64,000 nucleotides of DNA, from NCBI GenBank assembly GCA_002901265.1, contig PPHI01000006.1, positions 62,001-126,000 of the forward strand, given 5' to 3'. Position numbers and translations under genes: made by a program. This DNA is from Rhodopirellula baltica. Lineage in GTDB: Bacteria; Planctomycetota; Planctomycetia; Pirellulales; Pirellulaceae. The notes under the pieces are model-generated. The model did not search any database, had not been told where the DNA came from, and saw only the letters and a list, made by a program, of their open reading frames with translations. This document shows, piece by piece, positions 25,537 to 35,501 of the stretch. Within the stretch, counting starts at the first letter, position 1; each line of letters opens with the position of its first letter.

Positions 25537-26004
25537 CTAGACGACGAGCGACTGAAGCGCTGTGTGAACCGCTGCCGATTCGCATGCGAAGTGAATCGAA
25601 CGCGGTTCCGTCGCTTCGATCGTGATCCAAAGCGTCTCAGGTGGCATCACCGCTTGGACCTTGTCCGCCCATTCGATCAAAACCCAAGCGTCGGTGTCGT
25701 CAAAGAGTTCTTCGACACCGAGTTCCAAGAACTCGTCTTCATCATGCACGCGATAGGCATCCATGTGGTGCAAGGTGATCTCGCCAGCGCCAATCGTCGC
25801 TTGGTAGCTGGACAACAGCGTAAACGTCGGGCTGGTGACGTCGTCGGAATCGACTCCGGCGGCTGCGGCCAAGGCCTGCACGAACGTGGTTTTCCCAGCA
25901 CCAAGCGTCCCCACCAACCCGACCGTCAACGGCTTTGGCAGATGCCGAACCATCCGCTCGGCAAGTTGATGTAGCTTGGGCAGGTCGATGTCGTTGAGTT
26001 GCAT
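25537..26004 (-). CDS. tsaE: tRNA threonylcarbamoyladenosine biosynthesis ATPase TsaE
   Basis: A 155-residue P-loop protein. Walker A is GTLGAGKTT (about residues 32-40), followed by VTSPTFTLLSSY, HHMDAYRV and LEL-VEELFDD, with IEWADKV near the end. All are TsaE (YjeE) landmarks. TsaE works with TsaB/TsaD to make t6A37 on ANN-decoding tRNAs. The start MQLNDIDL at 26004 is chosen because everything upstream in frame consists of the palindromic repeats at 26086-26255, not family sequence. No other tsa gene is nearby. Confidence 0.93.
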   Translation of the reverse strand: MQLNDIDLPKLHQLAERMVRHLPKPLTVGLVGTLGAGKTTFVQALAAAAGVDSDDVTSPTFTLLSSYQATIGAGEITLHHMDAYRVHDEDEFLELGVEELFDDTDAWVLIEWADKVQAVMPPETLWITIEATEPRSIHFACESAAVHTALQSLVV

Positions 26005-26085
26005 GATCAAAACGCCAAACGGCGAGACTCCAACATCGATGTTGCATCCGCCTCCAATGCGTTTGAGGCGGAACGGAATCACAAT

Positions 26086-26255
26086 GTAGTGGATCTTGTG
26101 AAAGATCCGGATGAGGTAGTGGATCTTGTGAAAGATCCCTTTGGGGGACAATGCAGAACTGGCGGGATCTTTAACAAGATCCACTACAGTACGCAGCGGG
26201 ATCTTTAACAAGATCCACTACGGTATGCTGCGGGATCTTTGACAAGATCCACTAC
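26086..26255. repeat. Cluster of five palindromic repeats (REP-like)
   Basis: A 23-24 base unit, GTAGTGGATCTTGTnAAAGATCC, occurs twice forward (26086-26108 and 26116-26138) and three times inverted (26164-26187, 26198-26221 and 26232-26255). Each unit contains its own hairpin, GGATCTT-4 nt-AAGATCC. The inverted copies are spaced by 10 bases with related spacers (AGTACGCAGC, GGTATGCTGC). The forward and inverted groups can also pair with each other into one large stem. The cluster lies between tsaE and the next minus-strand gene. Confidence 0.9.
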
Positions 26256-26270
26256 GGTGCTCTGACTGGA

Positions 26271-28175
26271 TTAGGGAATCAACCAGAAGGCACCGCTCAT
26301 GAATGCGCCTTGCGCCAGGGCTCCACGTGCACTGACGGGAACCGGTGGGACGATCCACGGTGCACAGTTTCCGGGTCGATAGTACCCGAGGGCGTAGACA
26401 CATTCGTCGGGCGGATGGATGCCCATCTTGTAGGGCAGCACTGCGATGTTGGCGAAGAAGTGTGCCGACGAAACGACAGGTTGCAACAATGGTCCGGCCG
26501 AATGACCGTAGCGTTCCAAGTTGACTTCTTCGAAGTAACGTGGCTTGCTGCAGGCGTTGGACGCTTTGTACGTCATCGTGATGGGTGCCCAGTTTCGCGG
26601 TGTGTACGCGACCTGTTCCACCAAGCATTCTTTCGGTAGGCCCCAGTTCTCGGCCAAGTACCCCAAGTCGCCTTCGCTGAGACGATTGACTGGCAACTCT
26701 TGTCGTGAGCCGGTTTCGCTTTCGATGATGACTTGCTCGTAGGCCAAACCGACCAGTTTGCCACGTGCGACTTCTTCGCCACCGAGGTTGCGCCAAGCGC
26801 GAACAGACTGACGTCGCTCGAACTTCTCACGCTGCTTTTGGTAGTCTTCCGGATCGAACAGATCGGGACGGAACGGCGGGCTGGGATCCAACGAAATCGT
26901 GTCGATCGTCTCGCGTTTGATGCGATCACGAAAGTCTTCGCACGACAACTCGTTCGAACGCAACATCGAAGTGTCGTTGTATGCGCCGTTGTTGAAGCGA
27001 TCGTTTAGGTTCTCGCGAGTTCGGTTCGGAAACGCGTTGCCCGATGGCAGGTCACTCGGTGATGGCTGGCCATTATCCGATCGGTCCGATTGCATCGGCG
27101 GGGTAAAACGGAAGTCATCATCGGGTCCGTCGTTGCCCAAGTCACCCGGCGATTGCATGTCCGCTGGCGGAAGGATTTGCTCGGGCTGTGGCGCGGGCAC
27201 TTCTTCGGCTGGCTGCTCGGGTGCGATGCTGGGATCACTCAGCAAACCTCGAAGTGACGAATCGTTCCCTGGAGACTGCGACGGCATCGGCAACTCCGGA
27301 GCCGGCAACGGGATCTGATCAGCGGCTGGTGCCGATGGGTCAGGCAAGTTGCGATTTCGGAACGGGTTCGCGGGGGTATCGTCGGTTTGTTCAGCCGTAC
27401 CTGGCAACGAATCGGGCAGTCCGAATCCGCTTGGCGCCGCGGCATCATCGGTTTGCGGATCAGGAACTGGAATCGGTACCGCCGCCAAACGGGCTTGCGC
27501 GGGTGCGGCTTGTGTTCCGTCCGCGAACGGATCATTGAAAAAGTCTTCGGGGCGTGGCAAGCGTTCTTGCAACTGATTTTGCTGGATCGGAGCCGCGTCA
27601 CGACGGTAATTGGCAACCGGCCCGCGCTGCGGCTGGCCGAGACCGCTTTGACCGCTAGCAGTATGTGCGGTTTGCTGAATCGCACCGCGGTTCACTTGGC
27701 TGGCGAACGCGTTGCGATCTTGGAAATCGCTTGCAACCTGATGGCTTGCCGGTCGGACAGCCTGTTCGGCACCGTAGCCAGGGCTTGCGTAGGCGGCGTT
27801 TGCGACTTGACCGACACCCGTTCGACGGACGATCGTCATCGTCGAATTTGCCGCAGCCTGATTTGCGGCAGGACTTGCGGTACGAGCAGGCTCGGCGAAG
27901 ACGTCGTGCTGCGGCACATGCACGGGTGCCGGCGCGATTTGAGAGCTTTTTCGCCAGCGAAGATTCCAGCCGGGTTCGGTTTCCGGCGAGGCTTGGCGAG
28001 TGTTGGGCTGCTGGGCATAAGCGAGATCGCTGAGCGCCAATTCGCTCAGCGGTGCCAGAGCTACCAATGCGGCCAACACCATGCGAGATGGCCGCGCGAG
28101 GCTTTGGTTAGCCTGCGTCGGAAGACCCGACATCGGGACTGTAGTTGGGCGCTTCTTGCGTGATCGCAATGTCAT
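26271..28175 (-). CDS. Secreted Pro/Gln-rich protein with SHD1-like domain
   Basis: A 634-residue exported protein. After a basic start comes a hydrophobic signal segment ([17 protein letters not shown], about 32-48, ending YAQQ). Residues 60-410 are low-complexity, rich in Pro, Gln, Asp and Asn. Residues about 455-515 ([28 protein letters not shown], then [12 protein letters not shown]) match the SLA1-homology-1-like domain frequent in planctomycete exported proteins. The C-terminal 110 residues form a separate Cys-containing domain ([38 protein letters not shown]). ATG 28175 has GGGAGA at useful distance but overlaps guaB by 68 bases; starts at 28133 or 28082 would reduce or avoid that. Function unknown, perhaps envelope structural. 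Confidence 0.7.
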   Translation of the reverse strand: MTLRSRKKRPTTVPMSGLPTQANQSLARPSRMVLAALVALAPLSELALSDLAYAQQPNTRQASPETEPGWNLRWRKSSQIAPAPVHVPQHDVFAEPARTASPAANQAAANSTMTIVRRTGVGQVANAAYASPGYGAEQAVRPASHQVASDFQDRNAFASQVNRGAIQQTAHTASGQSGLGQPQRGPVANYRRDAAPIQQNQLQERLPRPEDFFNDPFADGTQAAPAQARLAAVPIPVPDPQTDDAAAPSGFGLPDSLPGTAEQTDDTPANPFRNRNLPDPSAPAADQIPLPAPELPMPSQSPGNDSSLRGLLSDPSIAPEQPAEEVPAPQPEQILPPADMQSPGDLGNDGPDDDFRFTPPMQSDRSDNGQPSPSDLPSGNAFPNRTRENLNDRFNNGAYNDTSMLRSNELSCEDFRDRIKRETIDTISLDPSPPFRPDLFDPEDYQKQREKFERRQSVRAWRNLGGEEVARGKLVGLAYEQVIIESETGSRQELPVNRLSEGDLGYLAENWGLPKECLVEQVAYTPRNWAPITMTYKASNACSKPRYFEEVNLERYGHSAGPLLQPVVSSAHFFANIAVLPYKMGIHPPDECVYALGYYRPGNCAPWIVPPVPVSARGALAQGAFMSGAFWLIP

Positions 28176-29592
28176 GCGGATGGTTCTCCCTTACCGTCGC
28201 GGCCGAAACGCGGATGAACCTTCCATCCCGCTTCAGCTCTTCGATCGTCCTTGTTCCCAAATATCCCATGCCCGCACGCAAGCCGCCGACCAGTTGGTAG
28301 ACGTAATCGCTGAGCGGACCTTTGTAAGGCACACGGCCTTCAACGCCTTCGGGGACAAGCTTTCCTGCTTGCACGCCTTTCTGGCGGTATCGATCGCTGC
28401 TGCCTTTGACCATGGCACCCATCGATCCCATGCCACGGTACGCCTTAAAGGTTCGACCTTGGTAAAGGATCACTTTGCCGGGGCTTTCGGCCAATCCGGC
28501 AAACAGGCTGCCAATCATCACGGTGCTGGCACCAGCAACGATGGCTTTCGTAATGTCACCGCTAAAGCGAACGCCGCCGTCGGCGATGACAGGTATGTTT
28601 TGTTTCTTTGCGACCTCGGTCGCTCGCATGATCGCGGAGATCTGCGGCACGCCGACACCGCTGATAACGCGTGTCGTGCAGATCGAACCGGGGCCAATCC
28701 CAACTTTGATGGCATCAGCACCGGCTTTGATCAGGGCTTCGGCACCTTCTGCCGTCGCGATGTTGCCCGCGATGACATCAATGTCCCAACCCTTTTGTGC
28801 CTTAATCTCTTTGACCGTCTCGACCACGTTTTTACTGTGGCCGTGAGCCGAATCGACGACCAGCAAGTCAACGCCTTGCTTGATCAACTGTTCGGCACGG
28901 ACCAAATCGCCAACCCCGATGGCTGCTCCGACACGCAAACGACCTTGCGAATCTTTGCAAGCACGAGGAAATCGCTTCATCATGTCGATGTCGCGAATCG
29001 TAATAAGACCCGTTAGTTTCCTATCTTCGTCAATCAGCAAGAGTTTCTCGACTCTTTTTGCCGTTAAAATTCGCTCAGCTTCCTCAAGCGTTACATTCCC
29101 CGTTCCCGTCACCAGATTCTCACAGGTCATGACCTCAGAAACTGGGAGATCTGGGTCTTCTAGGAATCGCAGGTCACGCCGGGTGAGAATTCCGGCGAGC
29201 GTACCGTTCTCATTGACGATCGGAATCCCCGAGACGTTTGCTTGATCCATCAGCTCTGCAGCCCGGCCAACCTTTTCACCCGGCGGCAGGGTAACAGGGT
29301 CGACGATGATGCCGTTGGCCGATCGCTTGACCTTGAGGACCTCTTCCGTCTGATGCTCGGTGGAGAGGTTTTTATGGATGATGCCCAGACCGCCCTCTTT
29401 CGCCAAACCGATCGCCATTTCGGCTTCGGTGACGGTGTCCATTGGGGAGGACAGCAAGGGGATTTGCAGGCGAATGCGTTGCGTCAGATGGCTGCTAACA
29501 TCGACTTCGCTAGGAACAACTTCACTGTATCGCGGCTCCAGGAGAACATCATCAAAAGTGACGCCGCTGTAGCTGATTTTCTCTTCAAACAT
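28108..29592 (-). CDS. guaB: Inosine-5'-monophosphate dehydrogenase
   Basis: A 494-residue enzyme that oxidises IMP to XMP with NAD+, the committed step of GMP synthesis. The start [20 protein letters not shown] is typical. Two CBS domains lie at about 95-210 ([23 protein letters not shown] and [19 protein letters not shown]). The phosphate and catalytic loop [11 protein letters not shown] supplies the nucleophile C305, and the mobile flap segment [10 protein letters not shown] follows. Length and order are standard for bacterial GuaB. The next minus-strand gene may be read from the same transcript. Confidence 0.97.
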   Translation of the reverse strand: MFEEKISYSGVTFDDVLLEPRYSEVVPSEVDVSSHLTQRIRLQIPLLSSPMDTVTEAEMAIGLAKEGGLGIIHKNLSTEHQTEEVLKVKRSANGIIVDPVTLPPGEKVGRAAELMDQANVSGIPIVNENGTLAGILTRRDLRFLEDPDLPVSEVMTCENLVTGTGNVTLEEAERILTAKRVEKLLLIDEDRKLTGLITIRDIDMMKRFPRACKDSQGRLRVGAAIGVGDLVRAEQLIKQGVDLLVVDSAHGHSKNVVETVKEIKAQKGWDIDVIAGNIATAEGAEALIKAGADAIKVGIGPGSICTTRVISGVGVPQISAIMRATEVAKKQNIPVIADGGVRFSGDITKAIVAGASTVMIGSLFAGLAESPGKVILYQGRTFKAYRGMGSMGAMVKGSSDRYRQKGVQAGKLVPEGVEGRVPYKGPLSDYVYQLVGGLRAGMGYLGTRTIEELKRDGRFIRVSAATVRENHPHDIAITQEAPNYSPDVGSSDAG

Positions 29593-29759
29593 GCCGAACC
29601 TGTCACGCTGAAGGCCAAGACGTGGGGAAAAGCCCGGCAGTATGACTGTTTCGACGCGATCACGGAAGAGCCGCGTTTCTGTAAGGCCGACAAGACTTCC
29701 ATTGGCGGGGAATTAATGCCGGGGATGCGTCATCAGTCATCACACCGGTGCCTAATGGA

Positions 29760-31331
29760 CTAGAGTGGAAATTCGTCTTCGGCAGCGACTTCTGCGTAGA
29801 GCGGCATGTGCCGGTAATAAACTTCCAGGATCATCGTCGCGAACGAGGTCAAACACAAGCGACCACTATCGGACAGGTGAGTGACGTCGGGAAAGAACCA
29901 ACTGCCTTTCGCGCCGCGTGTTTGGTCTTGAGTTTCGACCAACCAATCACGGAGTTCCGTGTTGAACGTGTCCCATTCTTTGCCGCCGTTGTGCCGCAAG
30001 ACCTGGGCGGCATAGTAATCGTAGTACAGGTCGTCTTTGCGGACACCAGTTGTGGCGAGGTGCTGAACGCCAAGCTTGATTCCAGTGTGGTTTTTATCCC
30101 ACCCCGTGTACATCCTGCAGAGAAGCCCGACGGCAGAGGTCCCGGGGCGAAAGTTCTTTGCCGGTTCCACATAGCCATAGGTTGACCCCTCGTCACTGCT
30201 GACGTTCCCTAGAAACACCGTTGCACCGGGAATGGCGTTGGGAGGCAAAATCAAGTGTCCCATGTGACCGCTTTTGAGCGCCATCACCTGCCATCCGACG
30301 ACCGACGTGTCACCGCCGTCTTTGTCCCGAAAACCGTAACGCCATCCGCCGTCACGGCATTGGGCGAGTCCGATGTAGTTCAAGGCAGCTTGGGCAGGGC
30401 CGGCCAACTCCGGATCACCGGTCATCGCATAGGCTTCGCACAAGGTGATCGCGACGAGTCCATGGTCGTACATCGATCCACCACCGCGGTAGTCGATGTA
30501 CGGCAACCCGCCTTCCTTACCGGGCTTTCCGTTCTGAACCAAGAATCGCAATCCTCCCATCACAACGGGACTGAATTCTCCGTTGACGTGCGTTTGTCCT
30601 GCACCGAGAAACGGCAACAGTGCCAGAGCCGTGGCGGCATTGAATTGCTTGGCACGGATTGGGCTTTTACATCCGTTTCCGCAGGCACCGTTGCAAACGA
30701 TTTCGTGCTGAAACGTCCACGCACCGGCATTCGGACCGACTTTGATTTGGTGACGCGAGAACCATTTAAGAGCTTCGGTTACTGCGGCCTCGCTGCTTTC
30801 GGTGCCACCATATTCGCGAAGCAGTTTCTTTTTCATGTCCGCCGAACGACTGGCAGTCGCCTGCATGTTCATCGACGCCATGGACTGCAACGATGTTGCA
30901 GCAGGTGCCATGTCGAGTGAGAAGTCACTCATCTCGAGCGGGACAGCGGCGATGTCCATGATCGGCGTTTCCATCGCGACCGGTTCGACAACGTCGACGG
31001 GATCGGTGATTTCGACTTCTTCAGAAACCGGTTCGGACTCTTCGATCTCTCCGGGGTCGAAATCTTCGATCGACAACTCTTCAATCTCGGGACCGTTGTC
31101 TTGGCTGCTCGAAGCGGTCAGGACATTCACAATTTGGATCGGATCGGCAATCGATACCAAACCCAACACGACCAAGATCAAGATATGAACGAGCGCACTG
31201 ACCAACCAAGCCGGCATCGCTTGAAACAACACGAATCGTCGGTCGGTACCTAACGACTCGGTGTCATCGGAGCTGGCGGGTGCGGATGCGTCAGAGCGAG
31301 TTAACTCGTTCGGATCAGCCGTCGTGCTCAC
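29760..31331 (-). CDS. Membrane-anchored alpha-toroid (squalene cyclase/prenyltransferase-like) protein
   Basis: A 523-residue protein. A cytoplasmic Ser/Asp-rich tail of about 40 residues precedes a single helix (WLVSALVHILILVVLGLVSI), a TonB-like arrangement, and then a long acidic Glu/Pro-rich periplasmic linker (IEELSIEDFDPGEIEESEPVS). From about residue 175 repeated helical pairs include VTEALKWFSRHQ, MGGLRFLVQNGKPGKEGGLPY, AQAALNYIGLAQCRDGGWRYG and YDYYAAQVLRH, the QxxDGGW-type repeats of alpha/alpha-toroid proteins. No DXDD or DDXXD cyclase motif is seen, so a binding role is more likely than terpene cyclisation. A Cys cluster (CNGACGNGCKSP) may bind a metal. Confidence 0.8.
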   Translation of the reverse strand: MSTTADPNELTRSDASAPASSDDTESLGTDRRFVLFQAMPAWLVSALVHILILVVLGLVSIADPIQIVNVLTASSSQDNGPEIEELSIEDFDPGEIEESEPVSEEVEITDPVDVVEPVAMETPIMDIAAVPLEMSDFSLDMAPAATSLQSMASMNMQATASRSADMKKKLLREYGGTESSEAAVTEALKWFSRHQIKVGPNAGAWTFQHEIVCNGACGNGCKSPIRAKQFNAATALALLPFLGAGQTHVNGEFSPVVMGGLRFLVQNGKPGKEGGLPYIDYRGGGSMYDHGLVAITLCEAYAMTGDPELAGPAQAALNYIGLAQCRDGGWRYGFRDKDGGDTSVVGWQVMALKSGHMGHLILPPNAIPGATVFLGNVSSDEGSTYGYVEPAKNFRPGTSAVGLLCRMYTGWDKNHTGIKLGVQHLATTGVRKDDLYYDYYAAQVLRHNGGKEWDTFNTELRDWLVETQDQTRGAKGSWFFPDVTHLSDSGRLCLTSFATMILEVYYRHMPLYAEVAAEDEFPL

Positions 31332-31460
31332 AGAGAGTAGTTCCTGAAAAGATAAGGCAGCAATGGGCGGACACCTCCCCCCATGCTGTTGTTAACGGTT
31401 CTCAACAATGAATTGTACTCAACCGCTAAAGAATCTGACGGAATCAATGTGAAGCTGGGG

Positions 31461-32099
31461 TCAACCTTCAGGCGAAACGATCGGGTCCTTTCGATTCTCT
31501 ACACGTTGCGGTTCAAAGTCGGCGATCTGTTTGAGGTAGCTTGGAACCGCCTCGCGGAAGCGTTCGTTTAGACGGACCTTCGCCTTACCTGGCAAAACGC
31601 CCACCCAGCCATCGAGGGGATCGACTGCAACCTTGAACTCGGGAAACCGATTGCCGGTTGGGTCTGACCACTTCAATACGATCAGTTCCGATTGTGGTTC
31701 ATGATTGAACCCTTCGTCGACAACGCTGTCCCAGTCATAGCTGCGATCATCAAGAAACATGTGACGTAAATGTCCCAGCCCGGGCATTCCGCTCAAGCGA
31801 ACCGATGCGACCGGCTCGCCATCATCGTTGGGGGGTGGAAACAGCTCGATCTCTTCGGCCAGTTGAAACGCTGTGACGACCTGTTCCCCCCAAAATTTAG
31901 TGGTCTGTTCGGACTTCGTACGACGTGCCCAGATGCTGAGCCCGCCACCGACGATACCGAACGCGATCACGAATAAGCCCAATAAGATCCCTCGCTTGGT
32001 GATTTTCACACGAGGGTCGTTGTATTTGTCCGAGTGTGGATCACTACTCGCGACGCCGGACTGTGAATCATCGGGCCGCTCGTCGGATGGAGAATGCAT
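31461..32099 (-). CDS. Single-pass membrane protein of unknown function
   Basis: A 212-residue protein, not recognised. An N-terminal cytoplasmic segment of about 35 polar residues precedes one helix (GILLGLFVIAFGIVGGGLSIW, about 37-57), leaving about 150 residues outside. The outer part has LSGMPGLGHLRHMFLDDRSYDWDSV and FKVAVDPLDGWVGVLPGKAKVRLNERF. It is divergent from aroB and on the same strand as the toroid protein 129 bases downstream, so the two may be co-transcribed. Confidence 0.65.
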   Translation of the reverse strand: MHSPSDERPDDSQSGVASSDPHSDKYNDPRVKITKRGILLGLFVIAFGIVGGGLSIWARRTKSEQTTKFWGEQVVTAFQLAEEIELFPPPNDDGEPVASVRLSGMPGLGHLRHMFLDDRSYDWDSVVDEGFNHEPQSELIVLKWSDPTGNRFPEFKVAVDPLDGWVGVLPGKAKVRLNERFREAVPSYLKQIADFEPQRVENRKDPIVSPEG

Positions 32100-32191
32100 G
32101 GGTTAAACTGCCTCGTTTTCAGCCCGTGGGCTGAACTGCCGAATTTCGCTCGACCAATCCTACCGCTTAAAACGCCCAAACGAATTGCAAC

Positions 32192-33307
32192 ATGGAATCC
32201 AATCTGGCCGCCCAAGCCGGCGAAACGACTGTTTTGGTCGACTTAGAAGATCGTAGTTATCCAATCCACATTGCCTCCTCGGCAACCGGGCGCTTTGCCG
32301 CGATGGTCAAAAACGCAGTCGGAGACCTGACGCACGCGGTTGTTATCTACGACGAAGCCGTCACCTCGCTCGCCGATGCGCTTTGCGAACCACTGCAATC
32401 GGTTTCTCAACGGATCGACCGCTTTGCCGTCCCCTCTGGCGAAACAAGCAAATCAGTCAAGCAGTACGAAACACTGCTCGAACAGATGCTTCAATGCGGA
32501 TCGGACCGCAAGAGTGTTGTGTTCGCCGTTGGCGGCGGAGTGATCGGCGACCTTGCAGGATTCGTCGCGGCATCTTTCGCACGCGGTGTCCGTTTCGTGC
32601 AAGTTCCAACAACGTTGTTGGCAATGGTCGACAGCAGCGTAGGAGGGAAAACAGGAATCAACCTGTCTGGTGCCAAGAACATGGTGGGCGCGTTCTGGCA
32701 ACCGGAACTCGTTTGGATTGACACCGAAGTGATGCGAACGCTGCCAGACCGCAGTTACCTCAGTGGCTTGGCAGAAGTGGTGAAGTATGGCTTGATCGAT
32801 GACGCGGAGTTTTTCGAGTACTTGGAAAGCAACGCCGAAGCACTCGTCAAACGCCAAACCAAAGAGCTGCAGTTTTCAATCGCGCGAAGCTGCCAATCAA
32901 AAGCCAACGTGGTCCGCGAAGACGAACGCGAAACCAGCGGACGCCGCGCGATCTTGAATTACGGCCATACCTTCGCACACGCGATCGAAGCGACCGCCGG
33001 ATACGGAACGTTGCTCCATGGCGAAGCCGTTTCAATCGGCATGCAGATGGCCGCGTCGCTGGCAATTGATTTGGGACTTTGCGACGCAAGCGTTTTAGAA
33101 CGACAAACGGAATTGCTGAAGCGATGTGAATTGCCGATCCGTTTTCCGGCAGCAGACATCGACGCGATGATCCCAGTGATGATGCGTGACAAGAAAGTCG
33201 CCCACGGCAAACTGCGATTCATCTTGCCGCGCGGGATCGGCAAAGTCGACTTGGTTGGCGACGTCGACCAGTCCGCCGTGAAAGCCGCCATCGAAGCCCA
33301 CCGCTAA
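32192..33307 (+). CDS. aroB: 3-dehydroquinate synthase
   Basis: A 371-residue enzyme that converts DAHP to 3-dehydroquinate, step two of the shikimate pathway. It shows the NAD-binding GGGVIGDLAGFVAA, the phosphate/NAD region QVPTTLLAMVDSSVGGKTGIN, and the zinc ligands Glu in LAEVVKYG and His in LNYGHTFAHAIE and LLHGEAVSIGM. Length is normal. The start at 32192 leaves about 17 residues before the first conserved strand. It stands alone, divergent from the membrane protein at 31461-32099. Confidence 0.97.
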   Translation: MESNLAAQAGETTVLVDLEDRSYPIHIASSATGRFAAMVKNAVGDLTHAVVIYDEAVTSLADALCEPLQSVSQRIDRFAVPSGETSKSVKQYETLLEQMLQCGSDRKSVVFAVGGGVIGDLAGFVAASFARGVRFVQVPTTLLAMVDSSVGGKTGINLSGAKNMVGAFWQPELVWIDTEVMRTLPDRSYLSGLAEVVKYGLIDDAEFFEYLESNAEALVKRQTKELQFSIARSCQSKANVVREDERETSGRRAILNYGHTFAHAIEATAGYGTLLHGEAVSIGMQMAASLAIDLGLCDASVLERQTELLKRCELPIRFPAADIDAMIPVMMRDKKVAHGKLRFILPRGIGKVDLVGDVDQSAVKAAIEAHR

Positions 33308-33436
33308 GAGCTTGCCAACGATCGGGTGACCCAATGCTGGATCGAGTAGACTGTTGTGCGAGTGAATTCTCGCGCGAGCGGCTTTGGATAGTGTGCCCGC
33401 CCGCCAGTCCCAATCGATTTGCCAGATCGGAATGCC

Positions 33437-34921
33437 ATGCGAACGACGCTTGTGATGTTGGTGGCACTGTTGTGCTCGACGCCAACACTTGCCGACCAGC
33501 CTGCCGATGAACCACGCCCGAATGTGCTATTCATTTTCCTAGATGACTTCGGTTGGCGTGACGCCGGTTTCATGGGCAGTGACTTTTATGAAACGCCTCA
33601 CCTGGATTCACTTGCTGCCAAAGGCATGGTGTTTACCAATGCATACGCGGCCGCTGCGAACTGCGCCCCGTCGCGTGCAAGCTTGCTGTCGGGACAATAC
33701 ACGCCCCGGCACGAGATCTATAATGTGGGGACCAAGCGGCGTGGAAAGAAAACGCATGGCCGGCTGAAACATATCCCCGGCACCGACACGTTGCGGCCCG
33801 ACATCAAAACGTGGGCCCAATGTGCCCAAGATGCCGGATACCGAACCGGCACGATCGGTAAGTGGCACCTCAGCGATGATCCGCTGCCCTACGGGTTCGA
33901 TTTCAATTTCGCGGGGACTCATGGCGGCGGCCCACCACAAGGTTACTTCCCGCCGCATGGCAACATCAAAGAACTGAAAGACTCGCCCAAAGACGAGTAC
34001 TTAACGCGGCGTCTAACGGACGAAGCGATCAAGTTCATCAGCCAGGAACCCGACCAGCCTTGGTTTTTGTACCTCACACACTTTGCCGTCCACACGCCGC
34101 TGCAAGGCGAACCTGACTTGGTTGCAAAGTACGACAGCAAGCCCAAAGGCACACTGCATGACCATGCGGTGATGGCAGCGATGATTGAAGCGGTCGATCA
34201 GGGCATCGGCCGATTGATCGAATCGCTCGATCAATCAGGGCAAACCGACAACACCGTGATCGTGTTCACAAGCGACAACGGTGGCTACGGACCGGCGACA
34301 TCGATGGATCCGCTAAAAGGCTACAAAGGAACCTACTACGAGGGCGGCATTCGCGAGCCGATGTTTATCGTCTGGCCTGGCATCACCAAACCAGGATCGA
34401 CTTGCGATGTCCCGGTGATCAACGTCGATCTGTATCCGACGTTTTGTGAAATCACCGGCGCCGAACCGCCTGACCAAGTCATGGATGGCTGGAGCTTAAA
34501 ACCGCTGCTAACCGGCGAACTGACCAACGAGGGAGTACACGGATTCACGCACCGTTCGCTTTACTGGCACTTCCCAGCCTACCTGCAAAGCTATTCGCGA
34601 ATCGACGGACAGCGTGACCTGCTCTTCCGCAGTCGTCCGTGCAGTGTGATCCGCAGGGGACGCTGGAAACTACACGAGTATTTCGAAGACCGCGACTTAC
34701 CAGGTGGTGGGCTGGAGCTTTACGACTTGCAAACCGATGTCGGTGAATCAACGAACCTCGCCAATTCTAATCCAGAGGTCCGCGATCGCTTGCACAAGGA
34801 ACTTCAACAATGGCGACGCAACTCACACGCACCGGTACCCACCGAACCCAATCCAAACTTTGATGCCGACGCAGAACGCAAGGACATCGCGAAGCTGCTT
34901 CAAAAACAAAAACAGGATTAA
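33437..34921 (+). CDS. Secreted sulfatase, canonical CAPSR active site
   Basis: A 494-residue sulfatase with a signal peptide (MRTTLVMLVALLCSTPTLAD). The metal site NVLFIFLDDFGW is followed by the canonical formylglycine motif C76-A-P-S-R80 in NCAPSRASLLSGQ. Later come TGTIGKWHL, HFAVHTPL and FTSDNGGYG, giving the standard S1 sulfatase order. ATG 33437 is used; an in-frame TTG at 33419 is a poor start. It lies between aroB and a convergent lptE-like gene, not in a polysaccharide-utilisation cluster, so the substrate is open. A sulfated algal glycan is likely from habit of the phylum. Confidence 0.95.
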   Translation: MRTTLVMLVALLCSTPTLADQPADEPRPNVLFIFLDDFGWRDAGFMGSDFYETPHLDSLAAKGMVFTNAYAAAANCAPSRASLLSGQYTPRHEIYNVGTKRRGKKTHGRLKHIPGTDTLRPDIKTWAQCAQDAGYRTGTIGKWHLSDDPLPYGFDFNFAGTHGGGPPQGYFPPHGNIKELKDSPKDEYLTRRLTDEAIKFISQEPDQPWFLYLTHFAVHTPLQGEPDLVAKYDSKPKGTLHDHAVMAAMIEAVDQGIGRLIESLDQSGQTDNTVIVFTSDNGGYGPATSMDPLKGYKGTYYEGGIREPMFIVWPGITKPGSTCDVPVINVDLYPTFCEITGAEPPDQVMDGWSLKPLLTGELTNEGVHGFTHRSLYWHFPAYLQSYSRIDGQRDLLFRSRPCSVIRRGRWKLHEYFEDRDLPGGGLELYDLQTDVGESTNLANSNPEVRDRLHKELQQWRRNSHAPVPTEPNPNFDADAERKDIAKLLQKQKQD

Positions 34922-34934
34922 CGCAGCCGCACGA

Positions 34935-35492
34935 TCACCAGCGTGATTCCATTTGCGAAACAATCCGGCCTGCCAACTGTTCGATCGCTTGCAAGTTTGC
35001 GGTATCAATCGATTGGCCAGCTTCCGGCACGAAGCGGGCGTTTTGGCTGAATCCGGTCATGTCCACATCGCTGGACACGATGCTGTTTTGCATTAACGAC
35101 TGGCCGTGGCGGTTGTTCCAATTCGCATGCACAGTGATTGCCGTGTCGAGCGCTCGTGGGTCATCACTGAGCACTTCAGTAAGCACGGTTTTGTTTTGCA
35201 TGACAATCTTGCACGACAAAACCGAGTCAGCCAGTGGGCTGCTGACGACCTTGTACGGCGTGCGTCGCTCGACTTCACGCACCAATGCTTCGGTCAGCTG
35301 TTTCCCCAAGTCTGGCCGAAACGTTTCGTTGCGAACCACGGGAATATGGACCGTACGTACGCCCGCCGGATAAAGTGCGTCCGCACCGAAACGATACGAT
35401 GCACAGCCGACCGGCAACCACACCAACGCCAAGGCGATCAGCATCAGGCGGCAACGCATCGGCAATGTTGAAGGTGAGAAATGACTGTCCAT
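34935..35492 (-). CDS. LptE-like LPS-assembly lipoprotein
   Basis: A 185-residue lipoprotein. The signal peptide ends in a lipobox (WLPVGC, C30); an internal Met at 12 is an alternative start. The mature part has YRFGADALYPAGVRTVHIPVVRNETFRPDLGKQLTEALVREVERRTPYKVV, the pattern of LptE/RlpB family proteins, which plug the LptD outer-membrane channel. The last gene of a tight minus-strand set with a BamD-like lipoprotein nine bases upstream, fitting outer-membrane biogenesis. LptD is not in the window. Confidence 0.75.
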   Translation of the reverse strand: MDSHFSPSTLPMRCRLMLIALALVWLPVGCASYRFGADALYPAGVRTVHIPVVRNETFRPDLGKQLTEALVREVERRTPYKVVSSPLADSVLSCKIVMQNKTVLTEVLSDDPRALDTAITVHANWNNRHGQSLMQNSIVSSDVDMTGFSQNARFVPEAGQSIDTANLQAIEQLAGRIVSQMESRW

Positions 35493-35501
35493 CGCGACTA
35501 C

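Noticed and set aside
26005-26211. N-terminal extension of TsaE
   Set aside because: It translates only the palindromic repeats; family similarity starts at the Met at 26004.
26086-26255. CRISPR array
   Set aside because: Units are palindromic and in both orientations, spacers are 7-10 bases and related to each other, and no cas gene is nearby.
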